DNA of 64,000 nt from positions 558,001-622,000 of the forward strand of contig NZ_JACOFZ010000001.1 of the NCBI RefSeq assembly GCF_014284155.1, written 5' to 3'. The notes under the pieces were generated by a model that ran no database searches, was not told the DNA's origin, and worked only from the letters and a program-made list of their open reading frames with translations. Shown piece by piece: positions 7,996 through 19,177 of the stretch (position 1 is its first letter; every line of letters begins with the position of its first letter). Source of the DNA: Affinundibacterium nitidum. Its GTDB lineage: Bacteria; Pseudomonadota; Gammaproteobacteria; Burkholderiales; Burkholderiaceae_D. The position numbers were made by a program, and so were the translations under genes.

Positions 7996-8015
7996 AATAA
8001 AATCTCGGTTTATTC
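7996..8015. repeat. AATAAA...TTTATTC inverted element after HTH pseudogene
   Basis: A short A/T-rich inverted repeat lies 28 bp beyond the stop of the HTH pseudogene. A closely similar element, sharing the TGAATAAAC-GAG-TTTTATT pattern on the minus strand, follows the intact copy at 19602. It may be a shared weak terminator or part of a duplicated unit. Apart from it, I see no gene in 7780-8043. Confidence 0.4.
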
Positions 8016-8043
8016 ATCTGAGACTGCGCATTTGCCCTTTCAC

Positions 8044-8304
8044 TCAATATCGAGGTCGAAGATTCCCCATTCTTCTTCTCACTTCCGACACTTTCCAGCC
8101 GGTTTCCTCATGGATTCGTACTATCAACGTCGCACCGATCGGAAGGTGCCTGTGTCGAATTCTGCTCATCGTTTACGGTGTAACACCGAGCAAAACGCAA
8201 AGCGCTGCATCACTGGATATATCAAAGTGAGTACGAAGCGAATCTAAAAGTGGCGCCGGATCATACTGAAAATTTGAAGTGTCTGGTAACTGTAATAAAT
8301 TCAT
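8044..8304 (-). pseudogene. Broken copy of the 86-aa HTH-like protein
   Basis: Translating the minus strand from the ATG at 8304 gives an 86-codon frame with one in-frame TAA about halfway, in place of the second proline of the PP(A/V)(M/L)SKIRH motif of its paralogues. Both halves align without gaps to the proteins at 19602 and 26052: FQYDPAPLLDSLRTHF and DAALCVLLGV before the stop, MSRIRHRHLPIGATLIVRIH and EETGWKV after it. It lies 75 bp past the stop of the chemoreceptor at 8380, the same relative place as the other two copies. A single nonsense change suggests recent inactivation. A sequencing error or read-through cannot be excluded. Confidence 0.8.
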
Positions 8305-8379
8305 CTACTTATCCATTTATCAATGAGATATTTCATCTTACTGAGTGGTGCAGGAGACTCCTCAGGACTTGTCGCAAGT

Positions 8380-9975
8380 TTAATTAACCGTGATCATTCT
8401 ATTTATTTTGATTGGCTGCACAGCGCTCTCTTCCAACTTAAAGACAGCGATTGAGCTAACGAGTTGTTTAGCTTCATCAAGCAAAGAAGAAGCGGCCGCT
8501 GCCGCTTCTTCGACTAAGGCAGCGTTTTGTTGCGTCACCCCATCCATGTGAGTGATTGCCTCATTGGCTTGGCCTATACCTTGACTTTGTTCACGGCTCG
8601 CAGAAGAAATGTCAATCATGATTTCAGAAACGCGTTGAACACTATTGACGATCTCTTCCATAGTCACACCAGCTGCGTCCACTAACTTGGTACCAGAATC
8701 GACTTCTTCTACCGAAGCATCAATTAGGACTTTAATTTCTTTTGCAGCCGCTGCGGACCTTTGGGCTAAACTTCGAACTTCAGATGCAACAACAGCAAAT
8801 CCTCTACCTTGTTCTCCAGCTCTAGCGGCTTCAACCGCTGCATTCAATGCCAAAATATTGGTTTGAAAAGCAATCCCATCGATAACGGCAATAATGTCCA
8901 CAATCTTCTTCGACGAGTCGTTTATGGATCGCATGGTCGTCACGACTTCAGCCACCACAGCGCCACCTTTGCTCGCGACTTTCGAGGCTTCTAATACTAG
9001 ATTTTTCGCGGATTCTGCATTCTCTGCGTTTTGCTGCACAGTACCATGTAACTGTTCCATCGCTGCGGCAGTTTCCTCTAAAGAGCTCGCCTGTTCTTCT
9101 GTTCGGGAAGAGAGGTCTAGGTTGCCAGTTGCGATTTGATTCGCCCCCAATGCTATTACATCGCTGCCAGATCTGATTGTCCCGATAATGGAACGTAAAT
9201 TGTTTCGCATTAGCCTCACTGAATAGAGGATGCTATTGTCATCCTTGGGGTGAATGTCAATCCTCGAATTAAGATCGCCCTCCGCTATTCTTCGAGTAAC
9301 CTCATTGACATAGGTTGGCTCCCCCCCGATTTTTCGAATGACTAGTCGAGAGATGAAATGAGCTCCAATCAGACCAACGACTATGCTCAATCCCCCAGCT
9401 ATCCAAAGGAAGTAGATCAGGTTTCTAATCTGCTTCTCAACCTGAAGGTTAGATTCAACAACGATGGAGTCTTGCAGCACCGCCAAATCGTCGAGAGTAC
9501 CCCTCAACCTTAGTAACTTTACGCTTATTTCTTTATTTGCTAATGAATTTGCCTCATCGCGTTGACCACTCGAAACCAAAAGTACAACCTTTGAAAAGGT
9601 CTCTACATACTGCGTTCTCGCCTCGACAAATGAAGCGAGTAAATCGCGCCCTTTTTGTAAGTAAATTAGTTTCCGCAAAATCTCGATTTGATCTGTAATT
9701 AGCGTCTTATTCTTAGAAATATCTGCTTGAATTGCAGAAATTTGCTCCGGACTGTTTGCGATCAACAATTGATAAGTACTTGCGCCATTTGCAATTGTCG
9801 CAGCACGAATCTTTGCGACAGCATTGGCTTTTACCCAATCTTTTTGAATGATTCTCGAGTTCGTTTCCTGCAAGCTATATAGCTCAATTGAAGCGACAAT
9901 GATTGATACGATAAATAAAACTAGGATTGAACAAACACCGAAGAACAGCAAATTTTTTAATTTCATCATTTTCAT
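8380..9975 (-). CDS. Methyl-accepting chemotaxis protein with four-helix-bundle sensor
   Basis: The roughly 531-residue chemoreceptor has a first membrane helix near residues 8-31, a periplasmic helical sensor of about 150 residues (4HB-MCP type, with [10 protein letters not shown]), a second helix near 186-206, a HAMP domain ([19 protein letters not shown]) and a cytoplasmic signalling domain. The hairpin tip reads [20 protein letters not shown]. No CheR-docking pentapeptide ends the protein. I prefer the ATG at 9975, which has GGAAGG about 8 nt upstream; the ATG at 10002 lacks one. It would sense a ligand and control a CheA-CheW array, but no che genes are on the island. The HTH pseudogene follows it. 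Confidence 0.9.
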   Translation of the reverse strand: MKMMKLKNLLFFGVCSILVLFIVSIIVASIELYSLQETNSRIIQKDWVKANAVAKIRAATIANGASTYQLLIANSPEQISAIQADISKNKTLITDQIEILRKLIYLQKGRDLLASFVEARTQYVETFSKVVLLVSSGQRDEANSLANKEISVKLLRLRGTLDDLAVLQDSIVVESNLQVEKQIRNLIYFLWIAGGLSIVVGLIGAHFISRLVIRKIGGEPTYVNEVTRRIAEGDLNSRIDIHPKDDNSILYSVRLMRNNLRSIIGTIRSGSDVIALGANQIATGNLDLSSRTEEQASSLEETAAAMEQLHGTVQQNAENAESAKNLVLEASKVASKGGAVVAEVVTTMRSINDSSKKIVDIIAVIDGIAFQTNILALNAAVEAARAGEQGRGFAVVASEVRSLAQRSAAAAKEIKVLIDASVEEVDSGTKLVDAAGVTMEEIVNSVQRVSEIMIDISSASREQSQGIGQANEAITHMDGVTQQNAALVEEAAAAASSLLDEAKQLVSSIAVFKLEESAVQPIKINRMITVN

Positions 9976-10302
9976 AATCAAGTACCTTCCAATGTTTTTC
10001 ATTCAGATTCAAACAGTTTTGCCTGCGATTCCAAATTGTCGACAGTTATCAATACGTAATGGTAATTTTCAGTATTTTCTTCAATCCATTTTTTTGCCGC
10101 CTTCAATTTCATTGGAGCGCCACATCAAAATCATAAATTAAAAGCACGTCAACCCAAGTCAAAGAACAGGAACCCTTCATTGAAGTCTTGTCGAGCACTT
10201 CGACGGATGCGGCAATTTCGAAGATTCAGGGCCGACGTTTATTCATTTCCACTGAATTCAAAGATACGAGTTTTACTCGAAATACGAAATTTAAGTATCC
10301 TG
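9976..10302. other. Intergenic region upstream of the 8380 chemoreceptor
   Basis: About 330 bp between the hybrid kinase stop and the chemoreceptor start. It holds the GGAAGG Shine-Dalgarno near 9983-9990 and A/T-rich sequence, but I see no convincing sigma-28 promoter, terminator or additional gene. Confidence 0.5.
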
Positions 10303-13300
10303 TCAGTCAACCCTATTAAGAATATTCAATGCATTTCCAAAATTTAGTTCTTCAATAGAACGTTCAAGGACTATAAATTCGTCCACTGGAAATTTAGTCC
10401 TTACAGAATCTTTGATTTGTTCGAAAAGTGTGCACGCCTCCATATTCGAGGACGTAAGCAATACTTTCAGCTTAGGTATCCCATCATTTTGGTCGAGCAG
10501 TGGCTGGTTGTTCGCAACAATCTCATTCTCGGCAATCCATTTTTTAGCCGCAAAGACAGTTAAACTCAAAACTTCGATTGCAGAATCAAAAAGGCCGGGA
10601 ATATGATCGAGCTCTTTTTTTACTATTGCATTTTCGAGGACCAAACTTATGTCTGCAAACTTCTTTGCACCTAAGGTCCCAATCGAACCTCGCATTTTAT
10701 GTAACTGTGCCGCAGCATCAAGAGTTTTCCCATTTTCCCAATCGAATTTTGTTTGTCGAAGTGTGCCTTCGCTTGAATTAGCTATATTGCGAATTAACTG
10801 CACCAAGATCTCTTTACTCTTAGCATTTGTCGCACTCAACGCTATTAATCGACTCACATCGAACACTTGATTTTCCAATGGAACTTCGGGCTGTAAACTT
10901 TGCTCGCGTTGATCAATTACTTGCTCCTTAGACCTTTGATGCATTTCTCTTTTTTTTGCGTCCGATAAATTTCTCGATATAGTCGAGAATAGCTGCTCAA
11001 TTTCAATCGGCTTCGCAACGAAATCGTTCATTCCAACTGAAAAACATGCTGCTTTTTCGGTTTCCATTACCCCAGCAGACATCGCGATAATTGGTAATTC
11101 CAGCTTCAGTTGATTCCGAATGAACTTCGTTGCGGTAAATCCATCCATGATGGGCATCTGTACATCCATCAACACAAGATCGATATGAACATCCTTTTGC
11201 AACTGATCGATGGCTTCCTGTCCGTGATTTGCAATACTTATGCGTGCACCGCTCTTTTCCAAAATCCCCTTTGCGACGATCTGATTGAGCAAGTTATCTT
11301 CGACAAGTAAGATGTTTAAGCCGTGAAGGCTAGGCTGGATATCGTGTCTGTTTAAGTTCGCAGACGCTCTGGAACTTCGACCTTCCTTTTGTAAAAGTAA
11401 AGATTGAACTGTATCGAAAATATCGGATGGAGTAGCGGGCTTTTGCATTACTGACGCAACGGCGTCGATATCTTTTTCTTGCATCAATTTAACTCTGCTG
11501 TAGGCGCCCACTAACAATACAAAATGAGATTCCATGTCGGCAAACTTGGTCTTAAGAGCCTTTGTCATCTCTATGCCGTTCATCAGTGGCATATCCCAGT
11601 CGACTAATATTAAGTTATAGCCAAGCTTCAAATTTTGCATTGACGACAAGCGTGCAACTGCTGCTTCGTAGCTATCAGCATCTTCTACCGACCAATTCCA
11701 GGAGCGTAGAGTTCTGCATAAATAGTCTCTACTTGTATCGTTATCATCGATCACCAAAATGCGAAGTTCTTGCATCGAGGTGTCTGCGAATTGTTGACTT
11801 TCAGGTGCAGCTATCTTTAAAGGAAGCACCACCTCAAATTTCGATCCCGCTCCAAATTGACTTTCAACTGAAAATTCGCCGGACATCATATCTACTAGTT
11901 GCTTTGAAATCGTGAGCCCTAGACCCGAGCCTCCAAAGCGACGTGTCGTCGAGCTGTCAGCTTGTGAAAAAGCATGAAACAAGTTGGATACTTGTTCAGG
12001 CGTCATCCCAATTCCCGTGTCAATCACGGAAAATCGAATTCTTGAAATGTCTTGGTCTCGCCCGATTTCTTCAATCAAAAGAGATACCTCGCCGTCTTCC
12101 GTAAACTTTATCGCGTTCCCGACTAAATTTACGAGAATTTGTTGGATTCTAAGCGAGTCACCAAACAAAAAATGCGGGACACTTGGATCTACACCGATCG
12201 CGAGTTCTAGAGGTTTGTCTCCACCGTATACCGACATGATTGATGCAACTGCGCCAACGACTTCGTTTAATTCAAACTTGATAGGAACTATTTCTAATTT
12301 TCCTGCCTCAATCTTCGAAAAATCGAGAATGTCATTCAAAATTGCGAGTAGAGATTTACCTGATGACTCAATCATCGTGAGATACTTATGTTGCTCATCA
12401 TTCAGTTTTGTTCCAGCCAAGAGATGTGCCATTCCCAACACAGCATTCATCGGCGTTCTTATTTCGTGACTCATATTTGCTACAAATTCACTTTTTGATC
12501 TGCTGGCGGATTCCGCTTTCGTCAATGCATTTTTCAGTGCTTCCGAGCTCTTCTTTTCCTCGCTAATATCTCGGGCGACCCCTAAGAATCCAGAAATTTC
12601 TTTCACTTCGTTATAGATGGCGGTCACAGTTAAATGGACAGGAAATTTTTTATTTGTTTTTGTAACATAAGTCCATTCTGCAGTTTCTGGTTCACCCTTT
12701 TTCGCTCGTCTAACCAATGCGTCTAAGGCATCGATGGTTTCACCAAACTCCCGTGATAAGATTTCTACACGCTCGTTTATTTCGCTTTCCACATGAAATT
12801 TTAGGAATGAGTGACGACTTACAAGCTCACCTGCCCTATAACCAAGTAACTTCTCCGCGCCAGCACTAAAGGAAGCGACCGTTCCTTCTCTGTCGGTAGT
12901 AATGATCGCGAACTCGCTTGCTGCATCGAACGTTTCCTGAAGCTGCTTGAGAGCTTTCTGCTGACCAAATTGTGCTTCTTTTAGAGGAGTAATATCACTA
13001 ACGAAGCCGTAAATACCGACCACTTTTCCATCGTGAATATCGGGGCGGTAAGAAAACAAAGCATGGCGCACATCACCATTCTGATCAACAATCGATCGTT
13101 CAAAGATCTCAATGTTTCCCTCTAAAACAGAGCGCAACGCATCAGAAATAGAAAGATACCTTTCCTCTCCAATAACTTCCCTTATATGTTTCCCATTCAT
13201 GCTCTCTGGGCTTTGCCCGAACCATTTTAGGTAAGCACTGTTCGCGAATTTGTTCTTTAATGAAGAGTCCCAATACGCGACCAGAGCAGGAATGTTATCG

Positions 13301-14634
13301 ATTGTGGTCTGCAAGAGATCTTTTGTAGTAGACAATTGATCTAGCGTTTGGCGCAGCAACAATTCGGATTTTTTTCTATGAGATATATCAGTATGCGTGC
13401 CAACAACTCGCAATGGTCGCCCTTCCACGTCTCGCTTTACGACTAAGCCGCGATCATGAATCCATAGCCAAGTTCCATCTTTGCATTTGAATCTGTGTTC
13501 GTCAGAGAAGTATGGAATCTCATCAGCGAAATGACGATTCACAACGAGCAAGAGTTTTTCTAAATCATCTGGATGAACTCGCGTCGACCACTCTTCAACG
13601 CTATCTCCAATTTCATCTTCGCGATAGCCAAGCATTTGCTTCCATCGCGCTGAATAACTTACGGTGTTCCCCAGAACGTCCCAATCCCAAACACCATCAC
13701 CCGCCCCCTCAATCGCAAATTTCCACTTTTCTTCACTATCAACAAGTGCGGCCATCGTTCTCTCTCGGAGCGTTATGTCCCGAATGATAGCGACATACGA
13801 GCTGCTACTAGAAATTTCTAACTCGCTTACAGTTAGTTCGATAGGGAACTTTTCATCTCTATTTCTCAAACCGATTGATTTCAACTCTAGTTTTACATTC
13901 GAAGGCCCATCGCGTGAAGATTCTAAGTTTTTTACCTTCGCTCTCAGTGTATTTGAAAGCTCTGGTATGAGTCGGTCGATACTAAAGCTAATCAACTCTT
14001 CTCCGTCGCATTTAAACATCTCTAAAGCAGCCGGATTTAAAGATTCGATAAATCCATTCTGATCAAACACGATGATTCCATCGAAAATGTTTTCCCAAAC
14101 CGAATGAAGTTTTGCTTCGTTCTCGTTATTTTTTAGTGTTAGCTGAGCCACTCTTGAATTCCCAAGAGATAGATCGACTAAGCATGCCAGTTCATGTAAT
14201 GTCTCGATATCCGAACTTGACATCGACCTCGGCTTATCATCAATGATGCATAAAGTACCAATCAAAAAACCGTTAAAGCTGTGGATCGGAACGCCGGCAT
14301 AAAATCGAATGTACGGGCTTGATGTCACTAAACGGTTTTCGCGGAACCTGTAATCAAGATGAGTGTCCTCTACGATAAAAATGCGATCTTCTAAAATCGC
14401 GTGCGAACAAAATGAGCTTTCTCTATCAGTTTCGTTCACATCTAGGCCTTGCTTAGATTTGAACCATTGACGGTCTGAGTCAACCAAGGACACAAGTGAA
14501 ATTTGTACCTTGAAGTGATGACGAGCGATTCTGGTAATACGATCGAACCTCTCATCGTGTGGCGTATCTAAAATATGCATACAGTAGAGCTCTTCCAACC
14601 GGAGAAGCTCATTCGAAGGCTTAGGTATTGGCAT
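10303..14634 (-). CDS. Hybrid sensor histidine kinase GAF-PAS(x4)-HisKA-HATPase-REC-REC-Hpt
   Basis: This is a cytoplasmic hybrid kinase of about 1443 residues without membrane helices. The order is an N-terminal GAF domain (20-165, starting after [11 protein letters not shown]), four PAS/PAC units (about 175-690), HisKA with [19 protein letters not shown] (His near 722), HATPase with [10 protein letters not shown] and [12 protein letters not shown], two receivers (about 955-1225; [10 protein letters not shown] and [11 protein letters not shown]) and a C-terminal Hpt with [13 protein letters not shown]. All phosphorelay residues look present. The ATG at 14634 has GGGAG 7 nt upstream. It starts 10 bp after the REC-GGDEF gene stop, so both are likely co-transcribed and the kinase may phosphorylate that receiver. 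Confidence 0.93.
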   Translation of the reverse strand: MPIPKPSNELLRLEELYCMHILDTPHDERFDRITRIARHHFKVQISLVSLVDSDRQWFKSKQGLDVNETDRESSFCSHAILEDRIFIVEDTHLDYRFRENRLVTSSPYIRFYAGVPIHSFNGFLIGTLCIIDDKPRSMSSSDIETLHELACLVDLSLGNSRVAQLTLKNNENEAKLHSVWENIFDGIIVFDQNGFIESLNPAALEMFKCDGEELISFSIDRLIPELSNTLRAKVKNLESSRDGPSNVKLELKSIGLRNRDEKFPIELTVSELEISSSSSYVAIIRDITLRERTMAALVDSEEKWKFAIEGAGDGVWDWDVLGNTVSYSARWKQMLGYREDEIGDSVEEWSTRVHPDDLEKLLLVVNRHFADEIPYFSDEHRFKCKDGTWLWIHDRGLVVKRDVEGRPLRVVGTHTDISHRKKSELLLRQTLDQLSTTKDLLQTTIDNIPALVAYWDSSLKNKFANSAYLKWFGQSPESMNGKHIREVIGEERYLSISDALRSVLEGNIEIFERSIVDQNGDVRHALFSYRPDIHDGKVVGIYGFVSDITPLKEAQFGQQKALKQLQETFDAASEFAIITTDREGTVASFSAGAEKLLGYRAGELVSRHSFLKFHVESEINERVEILSREFGETIDALDALVRRAKKGEPETAEWTYVTKTNKKFPVHLTVTAIYNEVKEISGFLGVARDISEEKKSSEALKNALTKAESASRSKSEFVANMSHEIRTPMNAVLGMAHLLAGTKLNDEQHKYLTMIESSGKSLLAILNDILDFSKIEAGKLEIVPIKFELNEVVGAVASIMSVYGGDKPLELAIGVDPSVPHFLFGDSLRIQQILVNLVGNAIKFTEDGEVSLLIEEIGRDQDISRIRFSVIDTGIGMTPEQVSNLFHAFSQADSSTTRRFGGSGLGLTISKQLVDMMSGEFSVESQFGAGSKFEVVLPLKIAAPESQQFADTSMQELRILVIDDNDTSRDYLCRTLRSWNWSVEDADSYEAAVARLSSMQNLKLGYNLILVDWDMPLMNGIEMTKALKTKFADMESHFVLLVGAYSRVKLMQEKDIDAVASVMQKPATPSDIFDTVQSLLLQKEGRSSRASANLNRHDIQPSLHGLNILLVEDNLLNQIVAKGILEKSGARISIANHGQEAIDQLQKDVHIDLVLMDVQMPIMDGFTATKFIRNQLKLELPIIAMSAGVMETEKAACFSVGMNDFVAKPIEIEQLFSTISRNLSDAKKREMHQRSKEQVIDQREQSLQPEVPLENQVFDVSRLIALSATNAKSKEILVQLIRNIANSSEGTLRQTKFDWENGKTLDAAAQLHKMRGSIGTLGAKKFADISLVLENAIVKKELDHIPGLFDSAIEVLSLTVFAAKKWIAENEIVANNQPLLDQNDGIPKLKVLLTSSNMEACTLFEQIKDSVRTKFPVDEFIVLERSIEELNFGNALNILNRVD

Positions 14635-14644
14635 ACGCAACTCC

Positions 14645-15586
14645 CTATTCTACGCACGAGTGATTTACATACATTTTGAAGCGATCTCGCCCTTCTGTTT
14701 TTGCCTCATATAAGGCGCGATCAGCTTGCCTCGTAAACTCAATGGCACCCACATCTTTAGTTGGAATTCCAGAGCACGCGCCGACACTTATGGTGACTCT
14801 TTCTCGGTTGATTAGATTGTCTGAGCCAAACTCTAGCCCTCGCACGACACTACAGACTTGCTGGCAATATTTCTTCAAATCGGTATCAGCAACGTAAGGG
14901 AGAATTGCAATAAATTCCTCTCCGCCATAGCGAGCGAAAATCTCACCTGGCCTTCGGGTTACAGCATCGATCGCACTCACTACATTAATCAAGCATTTAT
15001 CTCCTTCAAGATGGCCGTATTTATCGTTGTAGTCCTTAAAATGATCGATATCCATGATGACCACCGATAAAGGAAGCTTCTGACGAAGATGTCGTCCATA
15101 TTCTTTCTCGAGTTGATGATCGAAGTACCGCCGGTTATACACACAAGTCAAAGGATCTTGATTTACCAATAACTCTAATGAAATCGCATTCTGACGTAAT
15201 GTGAGATGGGTACCAACACGCGCGGCAACTACAGGCGGATTCAAAGGCTTACTGATAAAATCTACAGCCCCGGCTTCTAACGCACGGACTTCCGCGTCCA
15301 TGCTTGTTTCACCTGTAACGAAAATTATTGGGATATCTTTTGTGATGACGTTACTCTTAAGGTTTTTACAGACTTCATAGCCATTCTGACCCGGCATATT
15401 TACATCTAACAGAACAAGCGTTGGCTGTTGCTTATTCGCGAATTCAATTCCACTTTTTCCGTCTAAAGCAAACACTACGTCTGCCATGCCAAGAACGATC
15501 TGCGATAGCATTTTTATCACTTCAGGACTATCATCAACTATCAGTATTAGTGGTCTTGAAGTCCGCGTATTACCATTGATCTTCAT
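14645..15586 (-). CDS. Response regulator diguanylate cyclase (REC-GGDEF)
   Basis: The roughly 313-residue product joins an N-terminal receiver (LILIVDDSPEVIKML, phospho-Asp in LVLLDVNMPGQNGYE, Lys in FISKPLNPP) to a GGDEF domain. The catalytic signature reads ARYGGEEFIAILPY, so synthesis of c-di-GMP from GTP is expected. The inhibitory site five residues before GGEEF reads RPGE where RxxD is usual, which may weaken product inhibition. The ATG at 15586 is preferred to a TTG at 15598. It lies between a single-domain response regulator and a hybrid kinase on the same strand, and the kinase start is only 10 bp away. Phosphorylation probably controls its activity. Confidence 0.92.
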   Translation of the reverse strand: MKINGNTRTSRPLILIVDDSPEVIKMLSQIVLGMADVVFALDGKSGIEFANKQQPTLVLLDVNMPGQNGYEVCKNLKSNVITKDIPIIFVTGETSMDAEVRALEAGAVDFISKPLNPPVVAARVGTHLTLRQNAISLELLVNQDPLTCVYNRRYFDHQLEKEYGRHLRQKLPLSVVIMDIDHFKDYNDKYGHLEGDKCLINVVSAIDAVTRRPGEIFARYGGEEFIAILPYVADTDLKKYCQQVCSVVRGLEFGSDNLINRERVTISVGACSGIPTKDVGAIEFTRQADRALYEAKTEGRDRFKMYVNHSCVE

Positions 15587-15652
15587 ACTTTTATACAAGA
15601 AACCTTATAAATGCGAAATACTAAATTGCTTGGGTTCGCTAGATTCAATTTC

Positions 15653-16018
15653 TCACTCATGTCTGAGAGAGCCAAATAGAATCTGGAGGCATTCGTCAAA
15701 TTGATTACTCTTATCGAAGAAACCTGATATCCCGAAGCTTCTGCACTCACGTTCAATCGCACTATCTGTATTGTTCGTGACAACAAGCACTTTACTTTCA
15801 ACTTTGAAGCATCTTATTCTACGGAGTACATTCAGCCCACTACCCGGTGAAAGCGAAAGATCTAGGATTACAAAATCAGGATTTAGTCGCCGTATCTCTT
15901 TGACCGCAAGATCTTCTTCCTCGCAAAGACAAACAACGCGAATTCTTGGTTCGTTCGATATGGCTCGAAGAATTTGATTTCTGACGAGTTCAGAGTCTTC
16001 AACGATCATCAAATTCAT
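15653..16018 (-). CDS. Single-domain response regulator
   Basis: The 121-residue product is a lone CheY-like receiver. It begins MNLMIVEDSELVRNQIL, carries the phospho-acceptor in FVILDLSLSPGSG, the conserved Thr in VLVVTNN, and ends soon after the fold; the usual Lys of the KP motif is in FFDKSNQ. A GAGGGAAG Shine-Dalgarno precedes the ATG. Without an output domain it would act by protein contact or as a phosphate shuttle. It lies 134 bp after the LuxR-type regulator and 66 bp before the REC-GGDEF gene, so it may relay between the two systems. Its partner is not shown by the sequence. Confidence 0.85.
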   Translation of the reverse strand: MNLMIVEDSELVRNQILRAISNEPRIRVVCLCEEEDLAVKEIRRLNPDFVILDLSLSPGSGLNVLRRIRCFKVESKVLVVTNNTDSAIERECRSFGISGFFDKSNQFDECLQILFGSLRHE

Positions 16019-16151
16019 GACTTCCCTCTGCTTAATGGCACTTAAGTATCGACCATAAGAATAGAGGACTCTAGTGGAGAAACTAGGAGAAATAAGGAAG
16101 GTTAAGCTGAAACAAATGTAGGGTTTCGCCTACAATTGTAAAACGTTTTGT

Positions 16152-16778
16152 TCAGTTCAATTTATGTTCTGTGCAATACTTGGCCAAATCCAAGTTACTT
16201 GTAAGTCCCATTTTTTCAAGAATTCTCATTCGGTAGGTGCTTATGGTTTTTGGCGAAAGACTCATGTCTTTTGCTATCTGAATGATTTTCGTACCGCTTG
16301 CAATTTGAAGCATCACTCGATACTCTTGCACCGCCAAAGTCTCATGCGGCAACTTTGCATTTCTGTCTATTAGAAGGTGCGTCATGTGTTCAGCCAAGGA
16401 TGTTGAGATATAGAGTTTTCCGGATATCACCTTTTGGATCGCGTCAATTAGCTCTTCGGTGGCGTTTTCTTTATTTAAATAACCTTTTGCCCCGATCCTT
16501 AAAATTTGAGTCGCGTAGGCACTCTCAGTATGTAAACTCACGACTAATATTCGAAGGTCTGGAGCCACTCGTTTCAAGCGTGAAACTGACTCAACGCCTT
16601 GTGTATCTTGTAAGTTTAAGTCTACTAAAGCGATATCCCAGTTATCACTTTTGATTTTTGGATACGCCTCGATTAGCGACGATGCCTCTCCAATTTTCGC
16701 ATCGGGCCATTTTTCCAGAATTAGATGTCTTAAACCGAAACGAAAAATAGGGTGATCTTCAAGAATTAATATTTTCAT
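16152..16778 (-). CDS. NarL/LuxR-family response regulator
   Basis: The roughly 208-residue product has a receiver (ILILEDHPIFRFGLRHLI, phospho-Asp in IALVDLNLQDTQG, Lys in GYLNKENATEE) and a C-terminal LuxR-type HTH (QIAKDMSLSPKTISTYRMRILEKM). It should bind DNA as a phosphorylated dimer. It follows the HisKA_3 sensor kinase by 26 bp, which marks the two as a cognate NarX-NarL-type pair. The ATG at 16778 starts at the receiver's first strand; an in-frame TTG at 16808 would overlap the kinase stop. Its targets are unknown. The genes just downstream on the same strand (receiver, REC-GGDEF, hybrid kinase) are candidates. Confidence 0.92.
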   Translation of the reverse strand: MKILILEDHPIFRFGLRHLILEKWPDAKIGEASSLIEAYPKIKSDNWDIALVDLNLQDTQGVESVSRLKRVAPDLRILVVSLHTESAYATQILRIGAKGYLNKENATEELIDAIQKVISGKLYISTSLAEHMTHLLIDRNAKLPHETLAVQEYRVMLQIASGTKIIQIAKDMSLSPKTISTYRMRILEKMGLTSNLDLAKYCTEHKLN

Positions 16779-16804
16779 TGAACACGCTTGTAAAAGTAGC
16801 TGAC

Positions 16805-19096
16805 TCAACGAGGAATCAAGATGGTAATTGTAGTGCCGACATCGAATGTCGAGCGAATAGTAGCACTTCCACCGATTACCTCAGCACGTTCCCTGATCCC
16901 GATTAGTCCAAGTGAACCATGAAATTCTCTTGTCGTATCAAATCCAATGCCATCGTCATGAATTTCCAATTGAAAAAATGACTGTTCGTGACGTCCTCGA
17001 ATAGTAATTACTTTCGCGTTCGCATATCGAACCACATTAGTTGTCGCTTCTTGTACAATTCTAAATAACTGAGTCGCTTCCTCATTTACTAGTCCATGGT
17101 CGTCAGGTATGTCAATGTTAAAGCGAGTACTGCTATTCGACAATTGAATACTCAAGTAGTGATTCAATGCAGGCGCCAATCCTAGATCATCAAGTAGAGG
17201 TGGTCTCAATTCTGCCGCAATCCGGCGCGAAATTTGAATGCCGGATTTAATCGCTTCTGTAAGAGCATCATTCTGATCTTTGGCTAGACTCCCAGGCGCA
17301 AGTGTCTTAATAATCATTTTTATCGCAGTAAAAATTTGACCGATTTGATCGTGAACTTCTCTTGAAATTCTTTTTCGTTCTGACTCTATCGCATTCACTG
17401 AACCAACCGAAAACTGCCTAATTTTATCCTTTGCGACCTGTAAGTCCACGGTACGCACCAATACCCGCTGTTCCAAATTCAAATTACTCTCAAGCAGTTC
17501 ATAATAGAGAGTCTTGCGCCTCCGCCGCTCTTTTAGCCAGAAGAAAACAGAGAAAAAAGTTAATGATCCAGCCGCTAGCGAAGCAAGCCATTCAAGTTGT
17601 ATTGTCCGCTCGCTCTGTAAGTTAAGTTGCTGTCCCAACTTTTCAGTTCGCATTTTCAATAAGTTATCGACGGCCCGAAGTTCAATTCTAATCTTCTCAC
17701 CGGCAAGCTTTCCGGCCGCTAAAAGCTCTTTAAGATCCCTTGTACCGACATCTTTATGGACGTTCACTCTAGAAATTTTATCGACTATTTGTCTAAGTAC
17801 GCTAGTTTGATTTTCAAGTTCAATCAAGTTGAAGGCTTCAATATCTGTCTTTATTAACTCTCCTTTCAACTTATTCAAAGATTGAAAAATTTCTTCTAGT
17901 CTGGTACCTGTTCGTAAGGTCTGCACTCGATCGTTGCCATTCAAACTTACTTGCTGTGAATCATCTAAATGGTCAAATCGGGTCACCAACTCTGCAATAT
18001 GCGCTCTCTCAGCACTCGCTTTAAGTTGATGATCGGCAGTTTGTCTAATTTTTTCAATACTTGAATGCGTTAGCGACGCGACAGATGTCGTTATCAAAAG
18101 CGCGCAAATCAATAGAAACAATGACGGCCAAAGTTCAAAAATATCTCGTCCTAAGATATCGTTTTCTCTCAAATTCGAATTGGAAATTGACAAAGTCTTC
18201 GGTAACCAATAAGTCAGAATTGCACCTAAACTTGCAACTGAAAAACCAAAAAGGAGAAGCAGAAGGTAAGTTCTTTCCTTCGAAACGTTAAGCTGCTCTA
18301 TAGGAGCACCGATCGCAATGTACCAATCCCAATTTGGCACTTTAACGACCAATCCTTTCACCAGAATTCCATCCAAGGTCTTACCATCGAACAGATTTGT
18401 ATTTTGCTTTCTGATCGCTGTCACCAGCTCTGGGGCCGCGAGCTTCCCCACGAAAACATCTGGCAGTCGGGAGCGAGCAACAACACGCCCGTCCTTGAAA
18501 ACAATTCCTATGGTCCAGTCGGGTGGCAAGTTCTGCGCCAAAAGCATTTCGTTTAGTGAGTTTGTAAGAAAAATCAAACGCAAGCAATAAATCACCTTAC
18601 CATCTCTAATTATTGGAAAACCAAGTGAAGTTACACTATTCAAACTCACTGGTGAGATATAAGGGCCAGAAACGGCGGGCTTTCCAGTTTCAAAAACTTC
18701 TGCCAAAACTGTTCTCTCTTCACTAGTCAATCTCTCTCCATCGAAAGACTTTAGTGTTTCAAATACGATTGTTTGATCATGAGAAACTAGTGAAATCGAG
18801 TGAATCTCTGGCGAAGCCGCACTGATTCTCTGGGCGTGTAGATAAAGCTCATGTAAGTCCCCCCTTTGAGCAGCTTCGGAGGTGGCAATTGAAGACAAGT
18901 AAGCCAAATTTGTTTTTAAGTGTTCCGCTATAACTTTGGCCGTTACTTGCGCGCCGTCTACGAGCTGGCTTTCAGTCTTATTTCGCTCGGATTTTGAAAA
19001 TTCATCGGTCGCAAATATAGCGAAAATTAAAAACGGCAAGATTGATAAAATAGATAAAGATATCAACCAAAATCGTGTTCGGGTGGAAGTCAACAC
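16805..19096 (-). CDS. Sensor histidine kinase with two periplasmic sensor regions (HisKA_3)
   Basis: This 763-residue membrane kinase has an N-terminal helix (10-27), an extracytoplasmic Cache-like domain (35-275) and a second helix (about 280-302). A further hydrophobic pair (about 325-345 and 535-555) brackets a second, mostly helical region of roughly 190 residues. The C-terminus is a NarX/UhpB-type kinase: ISREVHDQIGQIFTAIKM holds the phospho-His and the HATPase part has HDDGIGFD and GLIGIRERAE. The start is a GTG with AAGGA just upstream. It is the first gene of a five-gene minus-strand signalling cluster. Two stacked sensors in one kinase suggest it integrates two signals. Confidence 0.9.
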   Translation of the reverse strand: MLTSTRTRFWLISLSILSILPFLIFAIFATDEFSKSERNKTESQLVDGAQVTAKVIAEHLKTNLAYLSSIATSEAAQRGDLHELYLHAQRISAASPEIHSISLVSHDQTIVFETLKSFDGERLTSEERTVLAEVFETGKPAVSGPYISPVSLNSVTSLGFPIIRDGKVIYCLRLIFLTNSLNEMLLAQNLPPDWTIGIVFKDGRVVARSRLPDVFVGKLAAPELVTAIRKQNTNLFDGKTLDGILVKGLVVKVPNWDWYIAIGAPIEQLNVSKERTYLLLLLFGFSVASLGAILTYWLPKTLSISNSNLRENDILGRDIFELWPSLFLLICALLITTSVASLTHSSIEKIRQTADHQLKASAERAHIAELVTRFDHLDDSQQVSLNGNDRVQTLRTGTRLEEIFQSLNKLKGELIKTDIEAFNLIELENQTSVLRQIVDKISRVNVHKDVGTRDLKELLAAGKLAGEKIRIELRAVDNLLKMRTEKLGQQLNLQSERTIQLEWLASLAAGSLTFFSVFFWLKERRRRKTLYYELLESNLNLEQRVLVRTVDLQVAKDKIRQFSVGSVNAIESERKRISREVHDQIGQIFTAIKMIIKTLAPGSLAKDQNDALTEAIKSGIQISRRIAAELRPPLLDDLGLAPALNHYLSIQLSNSSTRFNIDIPDDHGLVNEEATQLFRIVQEATTNVVRYANAKVITIRGRHEQSFFQLEIHDDGIGFDTTREFHGSLGLIGIRERAEVIGGSATIRSTFDVGTTITILIPR

Positions 19097-19177
19097 ATTC
19101 CTTTCTTAGCAGGACACATCAATTTTACAAAACAACAAATTAAAATGATTAACCAATTCTCATTCAGAAACTGTCCC

